A DNA stretch of 64,000 nt from Polaribacter sp. SA4-10 (GCF_002163835.1 NZ_CP019331.1:1525001-1589000); one strand, 5' to 3'. Counted from the stretch's first letter, positions 34,513 through 43,245 are shown. The notes: generated by a model not told the origin, from the letters alone. Program-made: numbers and translations.

Positions 34513-36696
34513 TTACCTCGTAAATAATAATTCTCTGTACTTTGTTAATGGCCACAAATTGTCATCTACCATCGTTTCTAATTTATCACAATGATATCTA
34601 ATTTCATCAAAAAATGGTTTTACTTTTTCACAATAATATGCTGCACATTTAAAACCATTTAACTTATTCGCTTTTCTACGTTCATCAACCATTTTATTAA
34701 CTAACGCATTAATTTCTGTGATATGATTAGAAATAACCATAATAAGTTCTATTTGTTCTTTTGCGATGTTTTTAAATTCAGGTCCAAAAATTTCTTTTAA
34801 ATTTTTAGTATTCTCTAATAATGTATTTTGATAAATAATAGCAGTTGGCACAATATGATTTCTAGCAATGTCTCCTAAAACTCTACTTTCTATCTGTAAA
34901 CGTTTTGTGTATTCTTGTAATTTAATTTCATAACGAGCTTCAATTTCTACCTTGCTCATTACATCCATTTCTTCAAACAGGTCAATTACTTTTTTAGAGA
35001 CTTTTACTTTTAAGGCTTCTGGTGTGGTTTTATTATTACTTAAACCACGTTTTTTTGCTTCTTTTTCCCAAGCATCTCCATACCCATCTCCTTCAAATCT
35101 AATTTTTTTAGACTCTTTTATATATTCTCTTAAAACATTAAAAACAGCTTCGTCTTTCTTTAGTTTTTTTGTCTCTATTAATTTATCAACTTCTATTTTA
35201 AATTCTTTTAATTGCTTAGCAACAATTGTATTTAAAACAGTCATTGGTGTTGCACAATTAGACAAAGAACCTACGGCTCTAAACTCAAACTTATTTCCTG
35301 TAAATGCAAATGGTGATGTTCTGTTTCTGTCTGTATTGTCTAATAAAATTTCTGGTATTTTACCAATAATATTCAGTTTTAAATCCGTTTTTTCTTGAGG
35401 TGATAATTTTCCTATTGTTACATTTTCTAGCTCGTCTAAAACTCTAGATAATTGACTACCAATAAACACAGAAATAATTGCTGGTGGCGCTTCATTAGCA
35501 CCTAATCGATAATCATTACTTGCAGATGCAATTGAAGATCTTAACAATTCTTCATTTTCACAAACTGCTTTTATTGTGTTTATAAAAAAAGTAAGAAATT
35601 GTAAATTCTTCATTGGTGTTTTCCCCGGACTTAACAAATTAGTCTCTGTATCTGTAGCTAAAGACCAATTATTATGTTTACCAGAACCATTTATGCCTGC
35701 AAATGGTTTTTCATGGAATAATACTTTAAATTTATGTCTGCGAGAAACTTTCTGCATTACATCCATTAATAAAGAATTATGATCTACAGCTAAATTTGCT
35801 TCCTCAAAAATTGGTGCTAATTCAAATTGATTTGGAGCAACTTCATTATGCCTTGTTTTTACAGGAATTCCTAACAACATACATTCTTGTTCTAATTCTT
35901 GCATAAAGCTCATTGCTCTTGCAGGGATTGTTCCAAAATAATGGTCATCTAATTGCTGTCCTTTTGCTGAGGAATGTCCAATTAAAGTTCTACCTGTTAA
36001 TAGTATATCTGGTCTAGACAGCGCCAAAGCATCATCTATTAAAAAATATTCTTGCTCCCAGCCTAAAGTAGCATTTACCTTAGTTACATTTTTATCAAAA
36101 TATTTACAAACGGCTGTTGCAGCGACATCTACCGCCTGTAATGCTCTTAAAAGTGGTGTTTTATTATCTAAAGCTTCCCCTGTATAAGACACAAAAATAG
36201 TTGGTATACACAAAGTTGTTTCATAAACAAAAGCAGGAGAAGTAGGATCCCAGGCTGTATAACCTCTTGCTTCAAAGGTATTTCTAATTCCGCCATTTGG
36301 AAAACTTGATGCATCTGGTTCTTGTTGTACCAATTGCTCGCCATCAAACTTCTCCATAGCCAAACTACCATTTATGGATTCAAAAAAAGCGTCGTGTTTT
36401 TCTGCAGTTGCTCCTGTTAAAGGTTGAAACCAATGTGTATAATGCGTTGCACCTTTAGACATTGCCCAATCTTTCATACTTACAGCAACTTGGTCTGCAA
36501 TTTTTCTATCTATTTTAGTTCCAAGGCCAATTGCATTCATTACACTTTCATAAGCTGCACGTGTAAGGTACTGTTGCATAGCATGTTTATTAAAGACATT
36601 TTGACCAAATAGTGTTGATCTTTTCTCATTTTGAACCACCTTTATAGGACTTCTATGTAGTGTTTCTTGCAAAGCGTTGAATCTAATCCTTGACAT
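34513..36696 (-). CDS. glnN: Glutamine synthetase type III
   Basis: ATP-dependent synthesis of glutamine from glutamate and ammonia by the large GSIII family (about 700-730 residues; here 727). The GSIII-specific N-terminus (SRIRFNALQETLHRSP, FGQNVFNKHAMQQYL, HYTHWFQPLTGATAEKHDAFF) precedes the catalytic core with GWEQEYFLID, KTRHNEVAPNQFELAPIFEEAN, the ammonium/metal region FAGINGSGKHNNWSLAT and NRTSPFAFTGNKFEFRAVGS. The C-terminal helical region after 560 is the GSIII extension. It is divergently arranged with a GSII gene, so two unrelated-size synthetases share one control region. Confidence 0.97.
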   Translation of the reverse strand: MSRIRFNALQETLHRSPIKVVQNEKRSTLFGQNVFNKHAMQQYLTRAAYESVMNAIGLGTKIDRKIADQVAVSMKDWAMSKGATHYTHWFQPLTGATAEKHDAFFESINGSLAMEKFDGEQLVQQEPDASSFPNGGIRNTFEARGYTAWDPTSPAFVYETTLCIPTIFVSYTGEALDNKTPLLRALQAVDVAATAVCKYFDKNVTKVNATLGWEQEYFLIDDALALSRPDILLTGRTLIGHSSAKGQQLDDHYFGTIPARAMSFMQELEQECMLLGIPVKTRHNEVAPNQFELAPIFEEANLAVDHNSLLMDVMQKVSRRHKFKVLFHEKPFAGINGSGKHNNWSLATDTETNLLSPGKTPMKNLQFLTFFINTIKAVCENEELLRSSIASASNDYRLGANEAPPAIISVFIGSQLSRVLDELENVTIGKLSPQEKTDLKLNIIGKIPEILLDNTDRNRTSPFAFTGNKFEFRAVGSLSNCATPMTVLNTIVAKQLKEFKIEVDKLIETKKLKKDEAVFNVLREYIKESKKIRFEGDGYGDAWEKEAKKRGLSNNKTTPEALKVKVSKKVIDLFEEMDVMSKVEIEARYEIKLQEYTKRLQIESRVLGDIARNHIVPTAIIYQNTLLENTKNLKEIFGPEFKNIAKEQIELIMVISNHITEINALVNKMVDERRKANKLNGFKCAAYYCEKVKPFFDEIRYHCDKLETMVDDNLWPLTKYRELLFTR

Positions 36697-36731
36697 ATTA
36701 TTAAAATTTTGTACTTATTTTTAATTTTAAA

Positions 36732-36739
36732 CAAATATA
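36732..36739 (-). promoter_or_regulatory. GSIII -7 element
   Basis: TATATTTG on the minus strand, 36 bases upstream of the ATG. The -33 box is poor (TTT at the right distance), so promoter strength may depend on an activator. Confidence 0.45.
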
Positions 36740-36801
36740 CCCTTTCAAAATTAGGGATAAAATTATTTTTCATGCTTTTTATACATTTACCCCCTCTTTT
36801 T

Positions 36802-36832
36802 TTTGATATGTAAGTAAAATATTTGATTTTTG
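36802..36832 (+). promoter_or_regulatory. Candidate GSII promoter
   Basis: TTTG (36802-36805), 19 bases, GATTTTTG (36825-36832). The -7 box departs from the consensus at its first base. Confidence 0.4.
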
Positions 36833-36863
36833 CATAACGAACATCACACAAACATTTTTTATT

Positions 36864-37880
36864 ATGGCTAAAATTAAATTAGAATACATTTGGTTAGATG
36901 GATATTATCCAACCCAAAACATGAGAAGTAAAACCAAAGTTGAAGAGCATGAAAACTTTCAAGGAACTGTAGAGGAGTTAGGTAATTGGTCTTTTGATGG
37001 TTCATCTACAAAACAAGCTTCAGGTGGAGCATCTGATTGTATTTTAAAACCAGTTGCTATCTATCCAGATCCTAAAAGAAGAAATGGTTATTTAGTAATG
37101 AATGAGGTAATGAATGCTGATGGAACTCCACATAAATCCAATGCACGTGCTACTATTGAAGATGATGATAACGATTTCTGGTTCGGATTTGAACAAGAAT
37201 ACTTCATTATGGATACTGAGACTGATTTACCTTTAGGATTTCCAAGAGGTGGCTACCCAGCTCCACAAGGAATGTATTACTGTTCAGTTGGAGGTAGACA
37301 TACTCATGGTCGTGATTTCGTTGAAGAGCATGCCGACTTATGTATTGATGCTGGTTTAAACTTTGAAGGAATTAACCAAGAGGTTGCTTCCGGACAATGG
37401 GAGTACCAGTTATTCGCAAAAGGAGCTAAGAAAGCAGGAGATGAAATTTGGATATCTAGATATTTATTAGATCGTTTAACTGAAGGCAAAGGAATGTACA
37501 TTGAGTACCACCCAAAACCATTAGGAGATACTGATTGGAATGGATCTGGTATGCACGCAAACTTTTCTAATACAATTTTAAGAACCTGTGGTTCTAAAGA
37601 AAAGTATATTGAAATCTGTGAAGCTTTCCGTCCGTTAGTAAAAGAACACATCAAAGTTTATGGAGAACACAACGAGCAACGTTTAACCGGAGATCACGAA
37701 ACTGCATCTATCCATGATTTCTCTTGGGGGATTTCTGATAGAGGAGCATCTATTCGCATTCCAATTATCGTTGTAGAAAAAGGATACAAAGGATGGTTAG
37801 AAGACCGTCGTCCATCTTCAAATGGAGACCCATATAAAATTGCTGCAAGAATTATTAAAACTGTTAAACCAGTTAAATAA
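36864..37880 (+). CDS. glnA: Glutamine synthetase type II
   Basis: Eukaryote-like GSII, 338 residues (family about 340-370). N-terminal beta-grasp: KLEYIWLDGYYPTQNMRSKTK and WSFDGSSTKQASGGASDC. Core motifs: FGFEQEYFIMD (metal glutamates), GINQEVASGQWEYQ, WNGSGMHANFSN (ATP site), LTGDHETASIHDFSWGISDRGASIRIP and the final LEDRRPSSNGDPYKIAARI. It lacks the adenylylation tyrosine loop of GSI. GSII genes are frequent in flavobacteria, commonly near GSIII as here. The two enzymes may serve different nitrogen conditions. A strong bidirectional terminator follows. Confidence 0.97.
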   Translation: MAKIKLEYIWLDGYYPTQNMRSKTKVEEHENFQGTVEELGNWSFDGSSTKQASGGASDCILKPVAIYPDPKRRNGYLVMNEVMNADGTPHKSNARATIEDDDNDFWFGFEQEYFIMDTETDLPLGFPRGGYPAPQGMYYCSVGGRHTHGRDFVEEHADLCIDAGLNFEGINQEVASGQWEYQLFAKGAKKAGDEIWISRYLLDRLTEGKGMYIEYHPKPLGDTDWNGSGMHANFSNTILRTCGSKEKYIEICEAFRPLVKEHIKVYGEHNEQRLTGDHETASIHDFSWGISDRGASIRIPIIVVEKGYKGWLEDRRPSSNGDPYKIAARIIKTVKPVK

Positions 37881-37899
37881 TATTACTATTTAATACAAT

Positions 37900-37935
37900 A
37901 AAAACGCTAACATTAATTTGTTAGCGTTTTTATTT
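37900..37935. terminator. Bidirectional terminator between GSII and the antiporter gene
   Basis: AAAAACGCTAACA / TGTTAGCGTTTTT, a perfect 13-bp stem with a 6-base loop, between convergent genes. Confidence 0.9.
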
Positions 37936-37955
37936 TTCCAAGCTTTTGTGATTCC

Positions 37956-38888
37956 CTAAATAGTAACGTAAATAAAAATAGCATAAACTGATAATAAAAC
38001 AATACCATCTTTCCAGTTTAAACGCATTCCTTTTGGTAAAAAAACTAAAGGTAGAATTAGCAAAGAAACTCCTAACATCCAGAAAACATCATTATTGATC
38101 AATCCCATATCTGTAACAGACACAGGTGTTATCATAGAAGTGATTCCTAAAACAGCCAAAATATTAAATACATTTGATCCGATGAGGTTTCCTAAAGAAA
38201 TTGCTTTTTCCTTCTTTAAAACTGCAATAACAGACGCAGCTAACTCAGGTATACTAGTTCCTATCGAAATAACAGTTACTGCAATTACACGCTCTGTTAC
38301 ACCAAACTCTATGGCTAGTGATGTTGCTCCATTAATTAATAATTCCGCCCCCCCCCAAAGAGCGACTCCTCCAATAGTGAAGAAAAGGACAATTTTATAA
38401 AGTGGTAACGGTTCATCATCTTCTGGAAACTCATCTAAAACTGCAGTTTTTTGAAAACGCAAAAGGTATATTAGAAAAATAATTAGAAATGAAAATAAAA
38501 TTATACCTTCATATTGCACTATAACCTTATCTCCTGTTAAAAATAGATATAACATGGCGGAAGCAATCATCATTACAGGCCAATTCGTTTTATAAAAACT
38601 TGTTTGTACTTCCATAGAACCTAATAATAATGTGATCCCTAATACTAAACCCAAATTAGCAATATTAGAACCTATAACATTACCTAAAGCCAAATCTGAT
38701 GCTCCGCTTAAAGCTGCATTAATACTTATAATTAACTCTGGTGCTGAAGTTGCAAACGAAACTACTGTCATACCAATTACTATTTTTGGTATTTCTAATT
38801 TTAACGATAAAGCAACTGCTGATTTTAACAACCAATTTCCTCCCAAAATCAATAACACCAATCCAGCAATTATTAAAAAAAAATTCAT
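37956..38888 (-). CDS. Sodium/calcium exchanger family protein (YrbG-like)
   Basis: Inner-membrane CaCA-family antiporter of 310 residues with about ten hydrophobic segments. Both alpha-repeats are clear: VSFATSAPELIISINAALSG (about 45-64) with GNVIGSNIANLGLVLG, and ISIGTSIPELAASVIAVLKK (about 207-226) with GNLIGSNVFNILAVLG. These inverted repeats hold the ion-binding Glu and Ser/Asn residues. It probably extrudes Ca2+ against Na+ or H+. Within the gene, nine consecutive G residues on the coding strand (38347-38355, in LWGGAELL) form a homopolymer prone to slippage, unusual in such AT-rich DNA. It is a single-gene unit facing the GSII terminator. Confidence 0.93.
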   Translation of the reverse strand: MNFFLIIAGLVLLILGGNWLLKSAVALSLKLEIPKIVIGMTVVSFATSAPELIISINAALSGASDLALGNVIGSNIANLGLVLGITLLLGSMEVQTSFYKTNWPVMMIASAMLYLFLTGDKVIVQYEGIILFSFLIIFLIYLLRFQKTAVLDEFPEDDEPLPLYKIVLFFTIGGVALWGGAELLINGATSLAIEFGVTERVIAVTVISIGTSIPELAASVIAVLKKEKAISLGNLIGSNVFNILAVLGITSMITPVSVTDMGLINNDVFWMLGVSLLILPLVFLPKGMRLNWKDGIVLLSVYAIFIYVTI

Positions 38889-39378
38889 CTATTTTAATTT
38901 TTGACGAAGATACATTTTTATCACTTTAAGAAAAAAACAAAAATTGAAACATGAATTAAAAGGCTTAAAAAGGTAGACTTTCCTTTGTTTTTCTATTTAA
39001 ACCAAATACACCCCTTTACCCTATAACAGTTTAAAACATATTTAATAAATTACAACTACACATTAAAACACACTACGCGTAAAGTATGTTTCACATTACA
39101 ACTAAATCAACTTTTTTAGCTCATAATGTAAAACCAAATAGATAAATAGGTCTTAAAACATTTGGTAGACAGATCTCAATACTCATACATTAATAAAAAC
39201 AATTTCGAAATTGACCTATTTTACGAACCATTAAATAACTATTACTATGATTATTGTTGCCCTAAAAACGATTAAAAATATTTCAGAAATTCTTTTTACT
39301 TTAGTCTTCTAATTAAAATTCCTTCAAAAATGAATGAATTGATTATTTTTATTAAATTTGGTATACAATCAAACAATA
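38889..39378. other. Intergenic region, nothing recognised
   Basis: About 490 bases with dense stops in all frames. I find no hairpin terminator, no exact promoter and no repeat here; short poly-A/T tracts only. Confidence 0.5.
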
Positions 39379-39531
39379 ATGAAAAAACAAGTTTTTAAAA
39401 TTCTTACAAAATCAATTAAGTTTATTTTTCCTTCTTTTACAAAAAAAAGATTAGATATTTCTAAAGCTTCAAAATTTCAATTAGCAATTATCGGATGGAG
39501 AGCTTTTGTAACTAAAAACTCATTTAATTAA
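39379..39531 (+). CDS. Small basic protein, uncharacterised (50 residues)
   Basis: ATG 39379 to TAA 39529-39531. The product is basic (KKQVFKILTKSIKFIFPSF, TKKRLDISKASKFQLAIIGW) and ends in RAFVTKNSFN. I recall short proteins of this type (xxSKxxKxQxALIGWRxxVTxNSL) in flavobacteria, usually next to a DUF2007 gene as here and sometimes mislabelled SsrA-binding protein; no SmpB fold fits in 50 residues. The stop is 11 bases before the next ATG, so the two are probably co-transcribed. The supporting evidence is context and amino-acid texture only. Confidence 0.6.
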   Translation: MKKQVFKILTKSIKFIFPSFTKKRLDISKASKFQLAIIGWRAFVTKNSFN

Positions 39532-39542
39532 AAAATAAAATT

Positions 39543-39773
39543 ATGATAGATAATTATACCAAAGTATTTACAGAAACCACAATTATTGTAAAAAGACTGC
39601 ATTCGTTATTAAATGAAGCAGGTGTTTCTTCTAGATTATCAGACAGGGTAGAGTCTGCAAGACTAGGTGGTTTTGGGGTTCCTCCTAATTCAGTTGAATT
39701 ATTTGTCTTGAATAACGATATAGAAAAAGCACAACCTATTATAGATTCTTTTAAAGAAGAAATTAATTCATAA
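39543..39773 (+). CDS. DUF2007-type putative signal-transducing protein
   Basis: 76 residues with the compact alpha/beta pattern of DUF2007: YTKVFTETTIIVKRLHSLLNEAGV (strand and helix), GGFGVPPNSVELFVLNNDIEKA (glycine turn, strand) and a final helix AQPIIDSFKEEI. The fold resembles the ferredoxin-like PII-type halves, hence the database name; no biochemical role is established as far as I know. Probable two-gene unit with the preceding 50-residue protein; tRNA-Arg follows 58 bases later with its own promoter. Confidence 0.8.
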   Translation: MIDNYTKVFTETTIIVKRLHSLLNEAGVSSRLSDRVESARLGGFGVPPNSVELFVLNNDIEKAQPIIDSFKEEINS

Positions 39774-39811
39774 AAAAATGATTTAGATTTCTTAGTTTAA
39801 AAAAATGCTAT

Positions 39812-39819
39812 TATATTTG
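39812..39819 (+). promoter_or_regulatory. -7 element of tRNA-Arg
   Basis: Exact TATATTTG, placing transcription start about 6 bases before the mature tRNA. The upstream -33 box is weak. Confidence 0.55.
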
Positions 39820-39831
39820 CACCCGCTTAAC

Positions 39832-39908
39832 GGCCATGTGGCGCAACTGAATAGCGCACTTGATTACGGCTCAAGAGGTTGCTGGTTTGAATCCAGCCAT
39901 GGTCACCA
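39832..39908 (+). tRNA. tRNA-Arg (anticodon ACG)
   Basis: A complete cloverleaf can be drawn. The acceptor is GGCCATG / CATGGTC with one G-U pair. The D-arm has GCGC/GCGC with AACTGAATA. The anticodon stem CTTGA/TCAAG holds the loop TTACGGC, so the anticodon is ACG (A34, probably deaminated to inosine by TadA). The T-arm is GCTGG TTTGAAT CCAGC. Discriminator A and an encoded CCA end at 39908. Inosine would let it read CGU, CGC and CGA. Confidence 0.95.
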
Positions 39909-39910
39909 AC

Positions 39911-39953
39911 AAAACCAGTACTTTCCAATGATTTGGAAAGTACTGGTTTTTTC
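39911..39953 (+). terminator. Terminator after tRNA-Arg
   Basis: Perfect stem AAAACCAGTACTTTCCA / TGGAAAGTACTGGTTTT followed by a T-run, directly after the CCA end. Confidence 0.92.
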
Positions 39954-40152
39954 ATTTGCAGGATACTTGCAGAATAAGCACCCCCCGTTATTACGAATCA
40001 ATAGGAAATTATACCGAGGTGAATCAAAATCAATAAAATCCCTAATCAACACTTTAACAGTAGCTTATATTTATAATTTCAATAAATTAAGATAAAATCC
40101 TATAGTAAAGATTCGTAATTATTATTTTTTTTATAGATCTCTTTGACATTTT

Positions 40153-40373
40153 GGGAACGACAGGTTTTGACAACAAGGACAATGAACTTGTAAGCATCGT
40201 AAAAGTAAATATAGAAAACTTGAAGCTTTGGCAAGTTTTTGAAACTAAAGAAGATAAGCTAAAATCAGGTTGTTCTTCACCAACTTTTAGTCGAAAATTA
40301 AGAAAGAACTAAGTATGTAGAAAGCTTTTTGGCTGCTTGTTTGGACCCGAGTTCGATTCTCGGCGTCTCCACA
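40153..40373 (+). pseudogene. ssrA: Truncated, probably decayed tmRNA
   Basis: The 5' end GGGAACGACAGGTTTTGACA and the 3' end GGACCCGAGTTCGATTCTCGG with CGTCTCCACA are the tRNA-like half-domains of a flavobacterial tmRNA. The acceptor would pair GGGAACG with CGTCTCC with one A-C mismatch. Only about 221 bases separate the ends, against nearly 400 usual in the group as I recall. PK1 is very short or absent, and most of the region for PK2-PK4 is gone. The tag region reads GAAAAC, then TTGAAGCTTTGGCAAGT; it gives the expected xENxxALAx pattern only if a frame change is allowed. I therefore call it a dead copy, though a highly reduced functional tmRNA is not excluded. A terminator follows directly. 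Confidence 0.6.
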
Positions 40374-40375
40374 AA

Positions 40376-40410
40376 TTAAAAAACCTCCAAGTTTGGAGGT
40401 TTTTTAATTT
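40376..40410 (+). terminator. Terminator after the tmRNA-like sequence
   Basis: AAAAAACCTCCAA / TTGGAGGTTTTTT, near-perfect stem with T-run. Confidence 0.9.
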
Positions 40411-40465
40411 TAATAATTTAAGAATGGAGTTTTGTGATTATATTGCAGAAAAACAAGATTAATTA

Positions 40466-41548
40466 ATGAAAATTATAGTTTCTGTAACTAATGATTTATC
40501 TACAGACCAACGTGTAGATAAAGTTTGTTCTACATTACAAAAAGAAGGTTATAAAATTGTTCTTATTGGTAGAAAACTTAAAAATAGTACTCCCTTAAAT
40601 AGAAGTTATAGCACAAAAAGAATTAAATTAATATTTAATAAAGGTTTTTTATTTTATGCTGAATTTAATTTTCGCTTATTTTTTGTTTTACTTTTTTCTA
40701 AAAAGGATACACTACTTTCTAATGATTTAGATACTTTGCTTCCAAACTACCTCGTTAGTATTCTTCAAAGAAAAAACATAGTATATGATAGTCATGAGTT
40801 GTTTCCAGAAATTCCAGAGTTAGTTCATAAGCCTTTTATAAAAAAATGTTGGTCTACTTTAGAAGCTTGGATACTTCCAAAACTTAAAAACACGTATACT
40901 GTTTGTAATAGTATTGCAGAGTTTTATGATAAAAAATATAATTCTAAATTTAAAACTATTCTTAATTTACCCAATAAAAAGGAATTAGAATTCGGTGTTT
41001 TTCCATTTAAAACAGCAGGAAAAAAGATTATTATATATCAAGGTGCAGTTAATATAGGTAGGGGTTTAGAGTTAATCATTGACACCATGAAGCTTCTTGA
41101 TAACTGTATTTTAGTAGTTATTGGTAATGGTGATATTTATGAAACTTTAGTTAAAAAGGTAGGTAACAAAAACTTAAATAATAAAATTCATTTTTTAGGA
41201 AAAATTTCTCCAAAAGAATTAAACAAACTAACTCCCTTAGCTAATTTAGGATTAAGTATTGAAGAAGATTTAGGTCTAAACTATAGATTTGCACTACCTA
41301 ACAAAATATTTGATTACATTCAGGCAGAAGTACCTATTTTGGTTTCTAATTTACCAGAAATGAAACGAATTTCAATAAATTATAAAGTTGGTGAAATTAT
41401 TAAAAACAGGAAACCAACAGAACTTGCTCAACAAATTGAAAAGTTGTTAGAAAAAGATTTTTCTAATGAATTAAAAAAAGCAAAAAAAGAATTGATTTGG
41501 GAGAATCAAGAAGAAAAACTACTTACTATTTTTAAGGATTTTATGTAA
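40466..41548 (+). CDS. Glycosyltransferase, GT4-like
   Basis: 360-residue GT-B fold sugar transferase, acceptor unknown. The N-terminal Rossmann half begins KIIVSVTNDLSTDQRVDKVC and includes SNDLDTLLPNY and YDSHELFPEIPEL; the C-terminal half begins IIIYQGAVNIGRGLELIIDTM and has FLGKISPKELNKL. The usual ExFGxxxxE donor motif is replaced by SIEEDLGLNYRFALPNKIFDYIQAEVPI, common among capsule and cell-surface GT4 enzymes. No signal peptide, so cytoplasmic or membrane-associated. Its last 30 bases overlap the convergent GT2 gene. Confidence 0.85.
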   Translation: MKIIVSVTNDLSTDQRVDKVCSTLQKEGYKIVLIGRKLKNSTPLNRSYSTKRIKLIFNKGFLFYAEFNFRLFFVLLFSKKDTLLSNDLDTLLPNYLVSILQRKNIVYDSHELFPEIPELVHKPFIKKCWSTLEAWILPKLKNTYTVCNSIAEFYDKKYNSKFKTILNLPNKKELEFGVFPFKTAGKKIIIYQGAVNIGRGLELIIDTMKLLDNCILVVIGNGDIYETLVKKVGNKNLNNKIHFLGKISPKELNKLTPLANLGLSIEEDLGLNYRFALPNKIFDYIQAEVPILVSNLPEMKRISINYKVGEIIKNRKPTELAQQIEKLLEKDFSNELKKAKKELIWENQEEKLLTIFKDFM

Positions 41549-42397
41549 ATAAGTAAGTCTAAAAAGGTTGTAAAAAAATAATGAAGATTTTTTATCTGCT
41601 ATTCTCTCAAATATACTGTGAAAAATTGCTAAAAAACTAACAATCTTGTAAGTTTCAAGCTTATAAAACATTTTAGAAATCTGAGTATCTTTTTTTAAAA
41701 TGTGATTACACATAATTAAATAAGTCAGATTTTCTAATGCCGCTTTTGTTTTGTTTAAAAAATCTTTATTTTCATCAATTCCCAAATGATAAACAGCATT
41801 ATCTAAATGTTTTATATCAATTCTATTCTTTTTTAATTCTTTAGAAAAGAGCAGATCTTCATATCCATATTTAAGTAAACTTTCATTAAAATTAATAGTG
41901 TCAAAAATTATTTTTTTAATTAAAAAGTTAGCAGTAAAAAAATATTTATAGGGTTTTTTTTTTCTTATAAAAACTGGTTTTTCTTCATTCTTTTTACCCA
42001 TTTTGCATCTAAGTAAACTACAAGTAATATCATTTTCATAAGCAATACCACCTAAATAAATAGGATCATTACCAATCTCCATTTCTTTAACATAGTTACT
42101 AATAAAGTTTGTTGACGTTGGAAAAACATCACTATCTAAAAACAACAACCACTTATATTTTGCTTTTTTTGAAAGTAAATTTCTAATTGCACTTCTTCCA
42201 ATGTTTTCTTTTAATTCAATAAAACTGGAACAAGTTAAAAAATTTATTTCTTGATTATATTTATTAAGTTTTGATTTTGAGCCGTCATCAATACAAATAA
42301 TTTCAAAAGAAATATTTGATTTAATCAATTGCTCATGCAGTTCTTTTACTAAATTTAAGGAATTATAATTATATGTAGGAATTAACACCGTTAACAT
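41519..42397 (-). CDS. Glycosyltransferase family 2
   Basis: 292-residue inverting GT-A enzyme. The N-terminal domain shows TVLIPTYNYNSLNLV, FEIICIDDGSKSK, the ribose-binding NIGRSAIRN region and the DxD metal site in WLLFLDSDVFP. YGYEDLLFSKELKK (about 197-210) supplies the acceptor-side ED motif typical of GT2. The substrate is unknown. The start ATG overlaps the stop of ftsE (TAATG), so the two are translationally coupled. Its 3' end overlaps the opposite-strand GT4 gene by 30 bases. Confidence 0.88.
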   Translation of the reverse strand: MLTVLIPTYNYNSLNLVKELHEQLIKSNISFEIICIDDGSKSKLNKYNQEINFLTCSSFIELKENIGRSAIRNLLSKKAKYKWLLFLDSDVFPTSTNFISNYVKEMEIGNDPIYLGGIAYENDITCSLLRCKMGKKNEEKPVFIRKKKPYKYFFTANFLIKKIIFDTINFNESLLKYGYEDLLFSKELKKNRIDIKHLDNAVYHLGIDENKDFLNKTKAALENLTYLIMCNHILKKDTQISKMFYKLETYKIVSFLAIFHSIFERIADKKSSLFFYNLFRLTYLHKILKNSK

Positions 42398-43083
42398 TAT
42401 ACAGTAGCTTTTTGTTCTACTTCAAATAACTTACCACCTTCACATTTAATGGTTCTTTGTTTAAACTTAACAATTAACTGATAATCATGAGTTGCCATTA
42501 AAATAGTCTTTCCGCTTTTATGAATATCATTTAATAACTCAATAACTTCTAAGGAAGTTTTTGGGTCTAAATTACCAGTTGGCTCATCTGCTAAGATTAA
42601 TTCTGGATCATTTAATAAAGCTCTAGCAATGGCAACTCTTTGTTGTTCTCCACCAGAAAGTTCAAATGTTTTTTTGTAATATTGAGATTTCATTCCAACT
42701 TTATCTAAAACCTCATTAATTTTTTCCTTTATCTTCTCTTTATCTTTCCAACCTGTAGCTTTTAAAACAAACTCTAAATTTCCAAAAACAGTATTATCAC
42801 TTAATAATTTAAAATCTTGAAATACAATTCCTATTTTTCTTCTTAAAAACGGAATTTCCTTCTCTTTTAATTTCTTTAAATCAAAACCTACAATAGCTCC
42901 TGTTCCTCTTTGTAAACTTAAATCTCCATACAAAGTTTTCATTAAGCTACTTTTTCCGCTACCCGTTTTACCAATTAAATAATAAAAATCTCCTTTCTGT
43001 ATATCTAAATTCACTTTAGACAAGACCAAGTTATCTCTTTGGTAAATATCTGCATTCTCTAATTTTAAGACTGATTCACTCAT
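42397..43083 (-). CDS. ftsE: Cell-division ABC ATPase FtsE
   Basis: 228-residue ABC ATPase that pairs with the membrane protein FtsX to regulate peptidoglycan hydrolases at the septum. Walker [10 protein letters not shown] (about 38-46), Q-loop [13 protein letters not shown], signature [15 protein letters not shown], Walker [13 protein letters not shown] and the H-loop MATHDYQL are all intact. LL(S/P)DxTVxxN is typical of FtsE, separating it from LolD. ftsX is not adjacent; in many Bacteroidota it lies elsewhere. The downstream gene is a glycosyltransferase. Confidence 0.9.
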   Translation of the reverse strand: MSESVLKLENADIYQRDNLVLSKVNLDIQKGDFYYLIGKTGSGKSSLMKTLYGDLSLQRGTGAIVGFDLKKLKEKEIPFLRRKIGIVFQDFKLLSDNTVFGNLEFVLKATGWKDKEKIKEKINEVLDKVGMKSQYYKKTFELSGGEQQRVAIARALLNDPELILADEPTGNLDPKTSLEVIELLNDIHKSGKTILMATHDYQLIVKFKQRTIKCEGGKLFEVEQKATV

Positions 43084-43245
43084 AAAATAGTAGTTTCTAC
43101 AAACTTAGAAGTTTCTATTCATTTTTCACTATGAATTGAAAACAATTCTTACTTTTGATATAAATATATTAACATTTTTTACCTCCCCCATCAAACAAAA
43201 TTTAATATTATTCGTTATTAATTTTGAGTATCAAAAAATAAAAGC

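Noticed and set aside
34952..35398. 148-codon open frame opposite GSIII
   Set aside because: Antisense of a conserved catalytic region; Ser/Phe-rich, no recognisable features.
39805..40095. 96-codon frame across the tRNA-Arg gene
   Set aside because: It reads through the tRNA and its terminator, so it cannot be a protein gene.
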